Origin: CADEED01 sp035701825
GTDB taxonomy: Bacteria; Pseudomonadota; Gammaproteobacteria; Steroidobacterales; Steroidobacteraceae
Direction of reading: 5' to 3'
Assembly: GCA_035701825.1 (NCBI GenBank)
Contig: DASSRK010000088.1
Coordinates: 1-64,000, forward strand
Length of the DNA: 64,000 nucleotides
Of the stretch, positions 15,779 to 24,678 are shown one piece after another; positions within the stretch are counted from its first letter, which is position 1; each line of letters opens with the position of its first letter. A program made the position numbers and the translations under genes. The notes beneath the pieces are model-generated. The model did not search any database and was not told where the DNA came from. It was given only the letters and a program-made list of their open reading frames with translations.

Positions 15779-16764
15779 TGAAACCGACTGACGGACGGCG
15801 CCCCGGCTTTCATGCAAAAAGAGGCGCCGTTTCCGACGTGGGGCACAAGCCCCTGGCAACCGGGCCCCTGATAGACCGCCGCTGCATCGACGCCTACCTG
15901 AAGCATCTCTCGAGGGAGCGGCGTCTCTCGCCGCACACCTCTTCCAACTACGCGCGCGACATCGGCGCGCTCGCCGATTTCCTCGACAGCAGCCAGGTCA
16001 CCGAGTGGAAGCGCGTCGACAGCCAGCACGTGCGCGTGTTCGCGGCGCGCTCGCATGCGGGCGGCCTCAATCCCCGCAGCGTGCAGCGCCGGCTGTCGGC
16101 AGTACGAGGCTTCTTCGGTTTCCTGGTGCGCGAGCGGATCGTGGCAAGCAACCCCGCGGTCGACATCCGCGCGCCCAAGGCTGCGAAGCGCCTGCCGGGA
16201 ACGCTCGACGTCGACCAGATCGCGCAGCTGCTCGACATCCCGGGCGACGATCCGCTCGCGGTGCGCGACCGCGCCATCATGGAGCTGTTCTATTCATCGG
16301 GCCTGCGACTCGCCGAGCTCGTGGGGCTGTCGCTCACCGACGTCGATCTCGCCGACCGCACCGTGCGCGTGCTCGGCAAGGGCGCGAAGACGCGCATCGT
16401 GCCCGTGGGCCGCAAGGCCTGCGATGCCATCCGTGGCTGGCTCAGGGAGCGCGCGGCGCTCGCGGCCGTCGACGAGACTGCCCTCTTCGTCGGCCGCAAT
16501 GGCGAACGGCTCAAGGCCCGGGCAATCCAGCTGCGCATCGCGCAGTGGGCGCGGCGCAAGGGCCTGCCAACCAGCGTCTATCCGCACCTGTTCCGCCATT
16601 CATTCGCCACCCATCTGCTTGAATCAAGTAAGGATTTGCGTGGCGTGCAGGAGCTCCTGGGCCACGCCGACATCTCCACCACCCAGGTCTACACGCATCT
16701 TGATTTCGCCCACCTGGCCCGCACCTACGACGCTTCCCACCCTCGGGCAAAACGCAAGACCTAG
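15778..16764 (+). CDS. xerC: Tyrosine recombinase XerC
   Basis: A 328-aa tyrosine recombinase that resolves chromosome dimers at dif together with XerD. The N-terminal SAM-like domain (YLKHLSRERRLSPHTSSNYARD) precedes the catalytic domain with R177 (SSGLRLAEL), the GKGAKTR lysine, HLFRHSFATH, LLGHADIS and the nucleophile Y305 (TQVYTHLD). GTG 15778 overlaps the DUF484 stop; it gives an N-terminus about 30 residues longer than usual, so a later GTG (about residue 21) may be used. XerC rather than XerD is inferred from the dapF-DUF484 context. Confidence 0.92.
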   Translation: MKPTDGRRPGFHAKRGAVSDVGHKPLATGPLIDRRCIDAYLKHLSRERRLSPHTSSNYARDIGALADFLDSSQVTEWKRVDSQHVRVFAARSHAGGLNPRSVQRRLSAVRGFFGFLVRERIVASNPAVDIRAPKAAKRLPGTLDVDQIAQLLDIPGDDPLAVRDRAIMELFYSSGLRLAELVGLSLTDVDLADRTVRVLGKGAKTRIVPVGRKACDAIRGWLRERAALAAVDETALFVGRNGERLKARAIQLRIAQWARRKGLPTSVYPHLFRHSFATHLLESSKDLRGVQELLGHADISTTQVYTHLDFAHLARTYDASHPRAKRKT

Positions 16765-16769
16765 GTCTT
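16756..16769. repeat. 14-bp perfect palindrome at the xerC/hslV junction
   Basis: AAGACCTAGGTCTT spans the xerC stop codon and ends 12 nt before the hslV ATG. It could be a protein site or a small hairpin near the hslV ribosome binding region. No matching copy was noticed elsewhere in the window. Confidence 0.5.
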
Positions 16770-16781
16770 GAAGGTCGAAAC

Positions 16782-17327
16782 ATGTCGGAAGGCTTCAACC
16801 CGCACGGGACGACGATCCTGGCCGTGCGGCGCAACGGCGCCGTCGCCATCGGCGGCGACGGCCAGGTCACCCTCGGCAACACGGTGATGAAGGGCAACGC
16901 GCGCAAGGTGCGCCCGCTCGGCAACGGCAAGGTGCTCGGCGGATTCGCAGGCGGCACGGCCGATGCCTTCACGCTGTTCGAACGCTTCGAAGGCAAGCTC
17001 GAGAAGTTCGGCAACCTGACGCGCGCGGCGATCGAGTTGGCAAAGGACTGGCGCGGCGACCGTTACCTGCGGCGCCTCGAGGCGCTGCTGCTGGTGGGTG
17101 ACACGAAGAACCTCTTCGTCATCTCCGGCAATGGCGACGTCATCGAACCCGAGCACGACCTCGTGGCGATCGGGTCCGGCGGTCCATTCGCGCAGGCCGC
17201 GGCCCGCGCGCTCGCCGAGAACACCGATCTCGATGCGCGAACCATCGTCGAGCGCGGCCTCAACATCGCCGCCGACATCTGCATCTACACCAATCGCAAC
17301 CTCGTGATCGAGGAGCTCAAGGCCTAA
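16782..17327 (+). CDS. hslV: HslV, peptidase subunit of the HslUV protease
   Basis: A 181-aa proteasome-beta-like threonine peptidase. Landmarks are ILAVRRNGAVAIGGDGQVTLGN, GFAGGTADAFTLFERFE, LAKDWRGDRYLR and the C-terminal CIYTNRNLVIEEL. The catalytic Thr that aligns with Thr2 of the E. coli enzyme is T10 (HGTTILAVRR), so there is a 9-residue leader (MSEGFNPHG) that must be removed, longer than the single Met of E. coli. HslV dodecamers dock to HslU hexamers for ATP-dependent degradation. hslU follows 15 nt downstream. Confidence 0.97.
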   Translation: MSEGFNPHGTTILAVRRNGAVAIGGDGQVTLGNTVMKGNARKVRPLGNGKVLGGFAGGTADAFTLFERFEGKLEKFGNLTRAAIELAKDWRGDRYLRRLEALLLVGDTKNLFVISGNGDVIEPEHDLVAIGSGGPFAQAAARALAENTDLDARTIVERGLNIAADICIYTNRNLVIEELKA

Positions 17328-17342
17328 TCGCCAAGGTTTCAA

Positions 17343-18671
17343 ATGACCCCGCGCCAAATCGTTTCCGAACTCGACAAGCACATCGTCGGCCAGGCCGCCG
17401 CCAAGCGCTCGGTGGCCATCGCGCTGCGCAACCGCTGGCGGCGCATGCAGATCGGCGAACCGCTGCGCCAGGAAATCACCCCGAAGAACCTCCTGATGAT
17501 CGGCCCCACCGGCTGCGGCAAGACCGAGATCGCGCGCCGCCTCGCCAGGCTCGCCAACGCGCCGTTCGTGAAAGTCGAGGCCACCAAGTTCACCGAGGTG
17601 GGCTACGTCGGCCGCGACGTCGATTCCATCGTCAAGGATCTCGCCGAGGTCGCGGTGAAGATGGCGCGCGAGGAAGAGAAGGCCAAGGTGCGCGAGCGCG
17701 CCCAGGATGCCGCCGAGGAGCGCATCCTCGATGCACTGCTGCCCGCGCCCAAGATGATGGGCTTCTCGACGGATCCCGAGCCCAGCGCCCGCGATTCGGA
17801 GACGCGCCAGAAATTCCGCAAGATGCTGCGCGAAGGCCAGCTCGACGACCGCGAAATCGAGCTCGAGGTGCGTGCCATTGCGCCCGGCGTGCAGATCATG
17901 GCGCCGCCCGGCATGGAGGAGATGCAGGAGCAGCTGCAGGGCATGTTCGCCAACCTCGGCGGACAGCGCACCAAGCCGCGCAAGCTGAAGGTCAAGGAAG
18001 CCCAGAAGCTGCTGGTCGAGGAAGAAGCCGCCAAGCTCGTCAACGAGGAGGACCTGCGCGCGCGTGCACTGGCCAACGCCGAGCAGAACGGCATCGTGTT
18101 CATCGACGAGATCGACAAGGTGGCGCGCCGCCAGGATTCCTACGGCGCCGACGTGTCGCGCGAAGGCGTGCAGCGCGACCTGCTGCCGCTGGTGGAAGGC
18201 TCGACCGTGTCCACGAAGTACGGCCAGATCAAGACCGACCACATCCTGTTCATCGCCTCGGGCGCATTCCACATGTCGAAGCCCTCGGACCTGATTCCCG
18301 AGCTGCAGGGCCGGTTCCCGATCCGCGTGGAGCTCGACTCGCTCAAGGTCGAGGACTTCGTGCGCATCCTCACCGAGCCCGACGCCTCGTTGACCACGCA
18401 ATACAAGGCGCTGATGAACACCGAGAACGTCGACGTGAAGTTCGTCGACGGCGGCGTGCGCCGCATCGCCGAGATCGCCTACAGCGTCAACGAGAAGACC
18501 GAGAACATCGGGGCCCGGCGCCTGCACACGGTCATGGAGCGACTGCTCGAGAGCGTGTCGTTCGACGCCGCCGAAAAGAGCGGGACCGCGATCGAGATCG
18601 ATGCCGCCTACGTCGACCAGCACCTGGGTACGCTGGCGAAGGATGAGGACCTCTCAAGGTACATCCTGTGA
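17343..18671 (+). CDS. hslU: HslU, AAA+ ATPase subunit of the HslUV protease
   Basis: A 442-aa unfoldase of the Clp/Hsp100 type. It opens MTPRQIVSELDKHIVGQ; Walker A is GPTGCGKTE at residues 54-62, followed by EVGYVGRDVDS (pore loop region), a helical I-domain (about residues 110-240), Walker B IVFIDEIDK, and the C-terminal sensor 2 and YIL tail that inserts into HslV. The last codons overlap the GTG start of a small membrane protein (GTGA). Confidence 0.98.
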   Translation: MTPRQIVSELDKHIVGQAAAKRSVAIALRNRWRRMQIGEPLRQEITPKNLLMIGPTGCGKTEIARRLARLANAPFVKVEATKFTEVGYVGRDVDSIVKDLAEVAVKMAREEEKAKVRERAQDAAEERILDALLPAPKMMGFSTDPEPSARDSETRQKFRKMLREGQLDDREIELEVRAIAPGVQIMAPPGMEEMQEQLQGMFANLGGQRTKPRKLKVKEAQKLLVEEEAAKLVNEEDLRARALANAEQNGIVFIDEIDKVARRQDSYGADVSREGVQRDLLPLVEGSTVSTKYGQIKTDHILFIASGAFHMSKPSDLIPELQGRFPIRVELDSLKVEDFVRILTEPDASLTTQYKALMNTENVDVKFVDGGVRRIAEIAYSVNEKTENIGARRLHTVMERLLESVSFDAAEKSGTAIEIDAAYVDQHLGTLAKDEDLSRYIL

Positions 18672-18874
18672 AAATTGCCAAGCCGATGCTGCTGGTGATC
18701 GTGCCGGTCGGCGTGGCCTGGGGCCTGGTCGAAGCCGCGCGGTTCCATCCGGCCCTCGCCTTCCTCATGTTCCTGCTGCTCACGGTCATCAGCTTGTTTG
18801 TCTTCATGACCGTGCGGCGCATCCGCGCCGAGCGTGCGGCAGAGCAGCGGTCGGTGTCACCAGGCGATAGCTAG
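18668..18874 (+). CDS. Small two-helix membrane protein, coupled to hslU
   Basis: A 68-aa protein beginning with GTG inside the hslU stop codon. It has two hydrophobic segments (about residues 6-22 and 28-48) and a basic, charged tail (VRRIRAERAAEQR). It is not a family I recognise. The 4-nt overlap with hslU, codon usage like the neighbours and sensible membrane topology support it as a real gene. A link with HslUV function is possible but only from position. Confidence 0.62.
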   Translation: MKIAKPMLLVIVPVGVAWGLVEAARFHPALAFLMFLLLTVISLFVFMTVRRIRAERAAEQRSVSPGDS

Positions 18875-18908
18875 CCCTTCGGCCTGGCCACATCGCTACA
18901 ATGACTGC

Positions 18909-19514
18909 GTGGCCAACGAATTGCTGACCTCCGCCGCCGCGGAACGCAACAAGGATCCCATCCTCACGGTGCTGGAGTCCGTGCTGCCGGACAGCGGCGC
19001 GGTGCTCGAGATCGCGTCGGGCACCGGGCAGCACGTTTGCTTCTTCGCCGCGGCGCTGCCCGGCATCCGCTGGCAGCCCACCGAGCCCGACGAGGCGCAT
19101 CGTGAGGCCATCGCGATGCGCGTGCGCGAGTCCGGGCTGCGGAACGTCGAGCCACCCCTGGCGCTCGACGTACACGAGGCACGTTGGCCGGTGGCGCCGA
19201 GTTACGACGCCATCCTGTGCATCAACATGGTCCACATCTCGCCGTGGTCGTCGACCAATGCGCTGTGCCTCGGCGCCGCGCGCCACCTGCGCACCGGCGG
19301 CAAGCTGGTGCTATACGGCCCTTACCTCGAAAACGGCAGCGCCGTGCAGTCCAACCTGGACTTCGATTCGACGCTCAAGCGCCGCAATTCCGAGTGGGGA
19401 CTGCGCGAGCTGGAGGACGTCACGCGTGTCGCCGCGCTGCACGGACTGCAGCGCCAGCAGGTGGTGCGCATGCCCGCCAACAATCTCACGGTGATATTCA
19501 GCCGCCAGCTGTAG
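18909..19514 (+). CDS. DUF938 family SAM-dependent methyltransferase-like protein
   Basis: A 201-aa class I methyltransferase-fold protein. The DUF938 opening SAAAERNKDPILTVLESVLP is followed by motif I VLEIASGTGQHVCFFA, the acceptor loop WQPTEPDEAHREAIA, and CINMVHISPWSST and KLVLYGPYLENG. Substrate unknown. The start is GTG 18909, where DUF938 similarity begins; TACAAT (18897-18902) ends 6 nt upstream with no ribosome binding site, another leaderless candidate. It converges on the DUF695/RraB gene. Confidence 0.86.
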   Translation: MANELLTSAAAERNKDPILTVLESVLPDSGAVLEIASGTGQHVCFFAAALPGIRWQPTEPDEAHREAIAMRVRESGLRNVEPPLALDVHEARWPVAPSYDAILCINMVHISPWSSTNALCLGAARHLRTGGKLVLYGPYLENGSAVQSNLDFDSTLKRRNSEWGLRELEDVTRVAALHGLQRQQVVRMPANNLTVIFSRQL

Positions 19515-19532
19515 CCGGGTTGCGCAGGACCT

Positions 19533-20297
19533 TCAGGTGGCCGCCTCGGCCTGCGTCGCCGCGCAGTCCCAGCCGTCGTAGCGGCCCTCGTGCTCGCGCG
19601 CCAGGCGCGCCAGCTCGATGGTGATGCCGTTGATGGTGTGTGAATCGACGCTGTCGGTGCGCGACACCACCAGCACGTAAGGCAGCACTTCGGCCAGGTC
19701 GTCGGACTCGCTTTCTTCCTCGAGCGCGAACTCGATGGCGGTCAGCGTGTCGCGGCAGGCCGTGCGCGTGTCCGGGTTTCTGAAGCTGAACCAGTGCTCG
19801 ACCCTGCGGGGCGTCTCGTGCACGTCGCCGTCGCGCGCCAGCGCCTCGAGCCGGCGCCGGTTGTGCATGCGCTCGAGGTTGCTCGCCGAGGGGTACAGCG
19901 TGAAGTACTGGTCCCAGGCCGGCTGGAAGGTACTGCCGCATTCGTGCGAGTAGTCGGGATGATTCTTCATGACGCCCGCGACCGCGGCCGCGAGCTCGCC
20001 CGGCTCCGCCGCATAGAAATAGAACTCGCGGCGGCCGTTGCCGGTGACCCGCCCGACCAGCTGCCCGCCGCAGGTGGCGGAGACGGTGGAGTCGAGCGCC
20101 TCACCGATCTCCTGGAGCACTTTCGATTCTTCGCTGGAGGCGAGGCCATCGTCCTTCGGCGTTCGCAACGCGACCCACATCCACAGGAGCCAGGGGCGCG
20201 TCTCGACGGGAGCTTCGGCCTTGGCGCCGAGGTCCACGAAGATCGATGACACCGCGTCGTCGATGCGGGCGAAGTAGAAATCCCATTCGTCGGACAA
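19533..20297 (-). CDS. DUF695 domain protein with C-terminal RraB-like domain
   Basis: A 254-aa protein whose N-terminal half (DEWDFYFARIDDAVSSIFVDLG) fits DUF695 and whose last about 100 residues resemble RraB, the ribonuclease E inhibitor fold, ending LAREHEGRYDGWDCAAT. Proteins with both parts are known as uncharacterised proteins in gammaproteobacteria; a role in modulating RNase E is only a suggestion. The start is TTG 20297, supported by GAGGGG 6 nt upstream. It lies 9 nt after the S9 peptidase gene on the same strand and is probably co-transcribed with it. Confidence 0.8.
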   Translation of the reverse strand: MSDEWDFYFARIDDAVSSIFVDLGAKAEAPVETRPWLLWMWVALRTPKDDGLASSEESKVLQEIGEALDSTVSATCGGQLVGRVTGNGRREFYFYAAEPGELAAAVAGVMKNHPDYSHECGSTFQPAWDQYFTLYPSASNLERMHNRRRLEALARDGDVHETPRRVEHWFSFRNPDTRTACRDTLTAIEFALEEESESDDLAEVLPYVLVVSRTDSVDSHTINGITIELARLAREHEGRYDGWDCAATQAEAAT

Positions 20298-20306
20298 TCG
20301 CGCCCC

Positions 20307-22439
20307 TCAGTTGGCAGGTTTCAGCCAGCGCGCCAGCCAGTCCGCCACCTCGGAGTAGAACAGCCGGCTGTCTTCTCCCTTGAGTATCCAGTGGTTCTCG
20401 TCCGGAAACACGACGAGACGGCTCGGCACCTGCATGCGCTGCAGCGCGCTCCAGTACTCCAGCGAGTTGTTGAGCGGCACGCGGAAATCGTTCTCGCCGA
20501 CGGTTACCAGCGCCGGGGTACGGAACTTCGCCGCGTAGCGGATCGGATTTTGCTCGCGCCACACCGCCCCCTGCTCCCACGGCGGCCCGCCCATGTTGAC
20601 CTCGCGCGAGTAGATAGTATCGCTGGTGCCCCACTGCGACTCGAGGTTCACGAGGCCGGCGTGGCTGATCAGGCAGCGGTAGCGCGTGGTGGAGGCCTGC
20701 AACCAGTTGGACAGGTGGCCGCCGTAACTCGCGCCGCCGGCGCACTGGCGGCTGCCGTCGATGAAGCGGAACCGGCGGATGGCCTCGTCGGCGGCCTCGT
20801 TGATCTCGTCGGCCGGGCCCTTGAGCGGATCGCCCTGGATGGAGCTCGCGAATTCCTCGCCGAAGCCGGTCGAGCCCGAGTAGTTGGTCAGCAGCACCAC
20901 GTAGCCCGGGGCCGCGAGCAGGTGGTAGTTCCAGCGCACGAAGAACTGGTCGCGCCACATGCTGTGCGGTCCGCCGTGGATCAGCACGAACAGCGGGTAC
21001 TTCTTCGATTGATCGAAACCGGGCGGCCGCACCACGAAGCTCTGGATGCGCTTGCCGCGGCTGGACGTGAACCAGAAGCTCTCGATGGGCGGCAGGTCGA
21101 GCTGCGCGGCGCGCACGTTGTTGAAGTGCGTGATCGGCACCGGCCTGCCGTTGGGAGTGATCATCACGACTTCGCCCGGCTGGGTGGCGCTTTCCCAGTT
21201 GCCGTACAAGTTGGGGTTGCCGGCAGCCGAGGGCATCACGAGGCTGCCGAAGGTGCCCCGGCCGACCGCGAACTTCTCCTCGACCTTGCCGCCTTCCAGG
21301 CTCACCGAGTACAGCTTTTCGTAGCCGGAATCCTCGGCCGTGAAGTACGCGGTGCGCGAATCCGGCGTGAGCACGAACGAGCCTACCGGTCGGTCGAGGC
21401 CTTCGCTGATGAGCCGATAGCCGTCGGGCGTGGGCCACGACAGCGTCGCGAGCCGGGCCTGGTTGTAGACACGCGGTCCCTGTTGCTCGCGAACCGCGAC
21501 CAGCTTGCTGCCATCGCGCGTGAAGCGCGGAATCGACCAGGACGCGGAGCCCGTGGTGAGCGCGCGTGGCTCGCCGCCATCGACGTCCACCACGAACAAC
21601 TGCGCCTCGGTGAAGGCGTACGCCGCCTGGTTGCGATTGGTGGTGGCCGGAAACACGATCGCGCGGTTGTCCGGTGTGAACTCCAGCTCCATGTCCTCGC
21701 CCGTGTCGGTCTGGCGTCCGGCGAAGCCGGGGCTGGCGGCGAGTCGCGTGCCAGCGAGCAGATCGCGCGGCGTGCCGACGGGCTGGCCGCCCTCGTCGAG
21801 TGCGATGACCAGGATCCGCACCTGGCGTGGGTCGAGCCAGTGATCCCAGTTGCGCACCGGGAAGCCTTCGAAGATGCGGGCGTTCGACTTGCGGCCCCGC
21901 AGGGCGTCCATCTCGGCCTTGTTGGCCGCGTCGTCCCTGGCGTCGGGAAACATCATGGAGATGAAGGCCAGCTGGCGGCCGTCGTGCGAGAACACCGCGC
22001 CGCGCGCGCCGCCGGCGAGATTGGTCAATCGCTGGGCCTCGCCGCCTTCGGCGAGGTCGAGCATGTAGAGCTGCGGCGCGACGTCATTCTCGCGTTCGGC
22101 GGAGAACACGATGCGGCGGCTGTCGGGACTCCACACGACGCCGGTCTCGGGACGGCGCGTCGAAGTCAGTCGGCGCGAGGAATTGCGCGCGTTGGGGTCG
22201 ATGAGCCACAGGTCGCTGTGCTGCGTGTTCTCGTCGTAGGAGGGCTCGGCCAGCGACACCACGACCCAGCGGCCGTCGGGGCTCACTTGCGGCGCGCCGA
22301 CACGCCTCATGAGCCAGATGTCTTCGTGGGTGGGGATGCGCCTGGCGGTCTCCTTGGCGTCCAGTGGCCACGGCAGGGCGGCGAATGACGGCGACGCGAT
22401 CAGCGCGCACAGGCAGAAGGCAGTGCGGATGAATTTCAT
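20307..22439 (-). CDS. Prolyl oligopeptidase family (S9) peptidase, exported
   Basis: A 710-aa enzyme with a signal peptide (about residues 1-20, ASPSFA), a WD40-like beta-propeller (repeats such as SPDGRWVVVSLAEPS and SPDSRRIVFSAE, to about residue 440) and an alpha/beta-hydrolase domain. The catalytic triad is S571 (GGASYGG), D651 (GENDFRVPL) and H683 (ENHW). S9C-type enzymes cleave short peptides; this one is probably periplasmic. TACCGT ends 7 nt before ATG 22439 with no ribosome binding site. It is divergent from the SMP-30-like gene. Confidence 0.92.
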   Translation of the reverse strand: MKFIRTAFCLCALIASPSFAALPWPLDAKETARRIPTHEDIWLMRRVGAPQVSPDGRWVVVSLAEPSYDENTQHSDLWLIDPNARNSSRRLTSTRRPETGVVWSPDSRRIVFSAERENDVAPQLYMLDLAEGGEAQRLTNLAGGARGAVFSHDGRQLAFISMMFPDARDDAANKAEMDALRGRKSNARIFEGFPVRNWDHWLDPRQVRILVIALDEGGQPVGTPRDLLAGTRLAASPGFAGRQTDTGEDMELEFTPDNRAIVFPATTNRNQAAYAFTEAQLFVVDVDGGEPRALTTGSASWSIPRFTRDGSKLVAVREQQGPRVYNQARLATLSWPTPDGYRLISEGLDRPVGSFVLTPDSRTAYFTAEDSGYEKLYSVSLEGGKVEEKFAVGRGTFGSLVMPSAAGNPNLYGNWESATQPGEVVMITPNGRPVPITHFNNVRAAQLDLPPIESFWFTSSRGKRIQSFVVRPPGFDQSKKYPLFVLIHGGPHSMWRDQFFVRWNYHLLAAPGYVVLLTNYSGSTGFGEEFASSIQGDPLKGPADEINEAADEAIRRFRFIDGSRQCAGGASYGGHLSNWLQASTTRYRCLISHAGLVNLESQWGTSDTIYSREVNMGGPPWEQGAVWREQNPIRYAAKFRTPALVTVGENDFRVPLNNSLEYWSALQRMQVPSRLVVFPDENHWILKGEDSRLFYSEVADWLARWLKPAN

Positions 22440-22487
22440 GGGGTGAACGGTAGCGCAACTCGCGGCGGCTTGGGCAGACTACGCGCC

Positions 22488-23570
22488 GTGAAAAAACCGT
22501 CGCGGCCGTTGCTGATCGGGGTCGGCATCCTCGCACTGGTCCTGTGCCTCGCGGCCATCGAAGTCGCCCGCTTCGCGGGTGAGTTGCGCGGATTCGATGC
22601 CCGGTTCCCCGGAAGCTGCACGACCATCGCGCTGTCCGGCAGCGCGGAGGACGTGCAGGTCGACCAGCAACGCGGGATTGCCTATCTATCGATCCTCGAT
22701 CGGACCGCCCCGGCTGGTTCCGGCGTCACCGGCTCGGTGATGTTGCTCGACCTGAACCTGGAGCAACCCGCGCCACGCGCGGCCCTCGCCTGGGACCCGC
22801 CGAAGTTCCGCCCGCATGGCCTGTCGCTGTTGGCGCAGGCGGGCCAGCCCCGCCGGCTGTTCGCGATTTCCCACGGGCCCGACGGCAGCCACACGGTCGA
22901 GGTGGCCGAGGAGTCGGGCGGCGCCTTCTTCCCGAAGCAAACGCTGCGCGACGCCGCGTTCGTGAAGCCCAACGCGCTGGTGGCGGTCGGGCCGCGCGAG
23001 TTCTACCTGGTCAACAGCAGCGACGCGCCGGACGACGCGCCTCGATTGCGCGAGTTCCTGCTGCGCCAGGGTCGCGGCAGCCTGGTGTACTTCGACGGTC
23101 GGCACGCACGGGTGCTCGAGCAGGGTCTCGGCTTTCCGGCGGGCATCGCCGCAAGCCCCGATGGCACGCGCCTGTACGTCGGCGAAGCGCTGTCCAAGCG
23201 CCTGCGCATCTATCGCCGCGACCCGGCGAGCGGCGACGTTGCGCTCGAGGAAGTTGTGGCTCTCGGGACCGCGCCTGACAACATCAATGTCGACGCGGAC
23301 GGCGTGGTCTGGATCGCGGCGCATCCCAGGTTGTTTGCCTTCCTGCGCCATGCGCGCGACCCTGCGCGCCACGCGCCCACGCAGGTGTTGCGGTTCGATC
23401 CGCGCCAACCGAAACCCACAGCGGGCGCGGACGACCCACGGCTGCTCCAGGTCTACGGCAACGACGGCGCGCAGATTTCCGCCGGCTCGGTCGCCGCCCA
23501 CTGGCGCAGCGAAATGATCATTGGCGCAGTCTTCGATCCCAAGGTGCTCATTTGCAAACCACCCCCGTGA
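22488..23570 (+). CDS. SMP-30/paraoxonase-like beta-propeller protein, membrane-anchored
   Basis: A 360-aa protein with one N-terminal membrane segment (about residues 7-25, LLIGVGILALVLCLAAIEVA) and a six-bladed propeller of the SMP-30/arylesterase type (EDVQVDQQRGIAYLSILDR, FPAGIAASPDGTRLYVGEAL, PDNINVDADGVVWIAAHPRL). These proteins are calcium-dependent lactonases or esterases; activity here is unproven. GTG 22488 is preferred over GTG 22443, which lies only 3 nt from the divergent peptidase start. The stop overlaps the next gene (GTGA). Confidence 0.78.
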   Translation: MKKPSRPLLIGVGILALVLCLAAIEVARFAGELRGFDARFPGSCTTIALSGSAEDVQVDQQRGIAYLSILDRTAPAGSGVTGSVMLLDLNLEQPAPRAALAWDPPKFRPHGLSLLAQAGQPRRLFAISHGPDGSHTVEVAEESGGAFFPKQTLRDAAFVKPNALVAVGPREFYLVNSSDAPDDAPRLREFLLRQGRGSLVYFDGRHARVLEQGLGFPAGIAASPDGTRLYVGEALSKRLRIYRRDPASGDVALEEVVALGTAPDNINVDADGVVWIAAHPRLFAFLRHARDPARHAPTQVLRFDPRQPKPTAGADDPRLLQVYGNDGAQISAGSVAAHWRSEMIIGAVFDPKVLICKPPP

Positions 23571-23917
23571 ATCCCCGCCCTCCCTCGCATGGAGTACGCC
23601 TCGCCGCGATGCTGGTCGGCGGCGGCATCAACCTCGTCGGCGCGCTGGTCGTGATCTTCGGCGTCACTACTGGCAGCCCCAACCTGCTCGCGTCGTGGAT
23701 GCTGGTCCAGTTCCTCTCCGGGACCTGGGCCGGCGTGTTCGGCGCCAACAGCCCGTTCCTCAACGGCTTGGTGGCCGGCCTTCCGGCGGTGGCACTGTCG
23801 CTGCTGTTCAACGGCCCGGTGCACTGGGTGTTCGCCCTGATGACGTGGTCCATGGTGCCCGCGTCGGCGCTGATCGCCGCGGCGATCATGCGCTTCATGC
23901 GCAAGCGCGCGCCGTAG
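23567..23917 (+). CDS. Small hypothetical integral membrane protein
   Basis: A 116-aa protein with about four hydrophobic helices (around residues 8-28, 33-52, 57-75 and 83-105) and a basic C-terminus (MRFMRKRAP). No family is recognised. The start is GTG 23567, overlapping the stop of the SMP-30-like gene by 4 nt; an upstream in-frame TTG at 23552 is an alternative. Coupling to the upstream gene suggests the two act together at the membrane, but that is inference. Confidence 0.65.
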   Translation: MNPRPPSHGVRLAAMLVGGGINLVGALVVIFGVTTGSPNLLASWMLVQFLSGTWAGVFGANSPFLNGLVAGLPAVALSLLFNGPVHWVFALMTWSMVPASALIAAAIMRFMRKRAP

Positions 23918-23938
23918 GCAGGGGGCGATCGCCCCGCC
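23917..23938. terminator. Possible bidirectional hairpin between converging genes
   Basis: Perfect palindrome GGGGCGATCGCCCC (23922-23935), extendable by GGC/GCC on the outside, fills the gap between the converging membrane-protein and pyrophosphatase stops. There is no T tract, so intrinsic termination is uncertain. Confidence 0.35.
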
Positions 23939-23941
23939 TGT

Positions 23942-24574
23942 TCAGGGCTGGCGGCGTTCGCGCGTCGCGTCGCCGAAGGCTTCGAGGTAGTCCGCGCGCG
24001 ACGCCTCGATCACCGCCTTCGCGTGCTCGTAACCGTACTTCCCCGACACCGTCAGGTTGTTAGGCTCGCCGGGGATCAGCTTGTAGGTGCTGAAGTAGTG
24101 CTCGAGCCGCTCGACCAGCACCGGCGCGAGCTGCGAGATGTCCTTGACGTGATCCCACAGGTAGTCGCCTTCGAGCACGGCGATGATCTTGTCGTCGGCC
24201 TCGCCGCGATCGATGAGCTTGATGCCGCCGACCACGCGCGCGCGCAGCAGCACCTCGGAGCGCTCGATGGGCCGCTCGCTCACCACGCAGATGTCGAGCG
24301 GATCGCCGTCGCCCTTCTCGCAGCCCGGCGCGAGCTTCGCGACGCGCGTGCTGCAATAGGTGCGCGGGATGAAGCCGTACAGCGCCGGCGGGTGCGACGA
24401 GGAGCGTTGCGGCCGGTCGACCATGAGATAGCCCGAGGCCTTGTCGATCTCGTACTTGATCATGTCGAAGGGCGTGATCTCGATGTAGGCGATGACCACG
24501 CGCGGGGCATTGGGGCCGATATCCAGGCCGTGCCAGGGGTGCGGGCGCCAGCGCGAAAAATCATGATCTTTCAT
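23942..24574 (-). CDS. ppa: Inorganic pyrophosphatase, family I
   Basis: A 210-aa soluble pyrophosphatase. The EIDKASGYLMVDRP segment, YGFIPRTYC, the metal-binding signature DGDPLDICVV (with the three aspartates of the PPase site) and IKLIDRGEADDKIIAV are all present. It hydrolyses PPi to drive biosynthetic reactions. It is longer at the N-terminus (HDFSRWRPHPWHGLDIGP) than the E. coli enzyme, like a subgroup of family I enzymes. TAGAGT (24583-24588) ends 8 nt before the ATG with no ribosome binding site. Confidence 0.95.
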   Translation of the reverse strand: MKDHDFSRWRPHPWHGLDIGPNAPRVVIAYIEITPFDMIKYEIDKASGYLMVDRPQRSSSHPPALYGFIPRTYCSTRVAKLAPGCEKGDGDPLDICVVSERPIERSEVLLRARVVGGIKLIDRGEADDKIIAVLEGDYLWDHVKDISQLAPVLVERLEHYFSTYKLIPGEPNNLTVSGKYGYEHAKAVIEASRADYLEAFGDATRERRQP

Positions 24575-24678
24575 GGGGGTGAACTCTAAATGAGTTGCGC
24601 CTCGCCTCCCAGCCCATGGCGGCTCATAAGGGCCTGCCGCATGGTCAGGCGCGCCCGTGGCGACTATCCTCACGGCCC

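Noticed and set aside
16766..16772. CTTGAAG near hslV resembling a heat-shock sigma-32 -35 box
   Set aside because: It lies only about 10 nt before the ATG, with no room for a -10 and start site.
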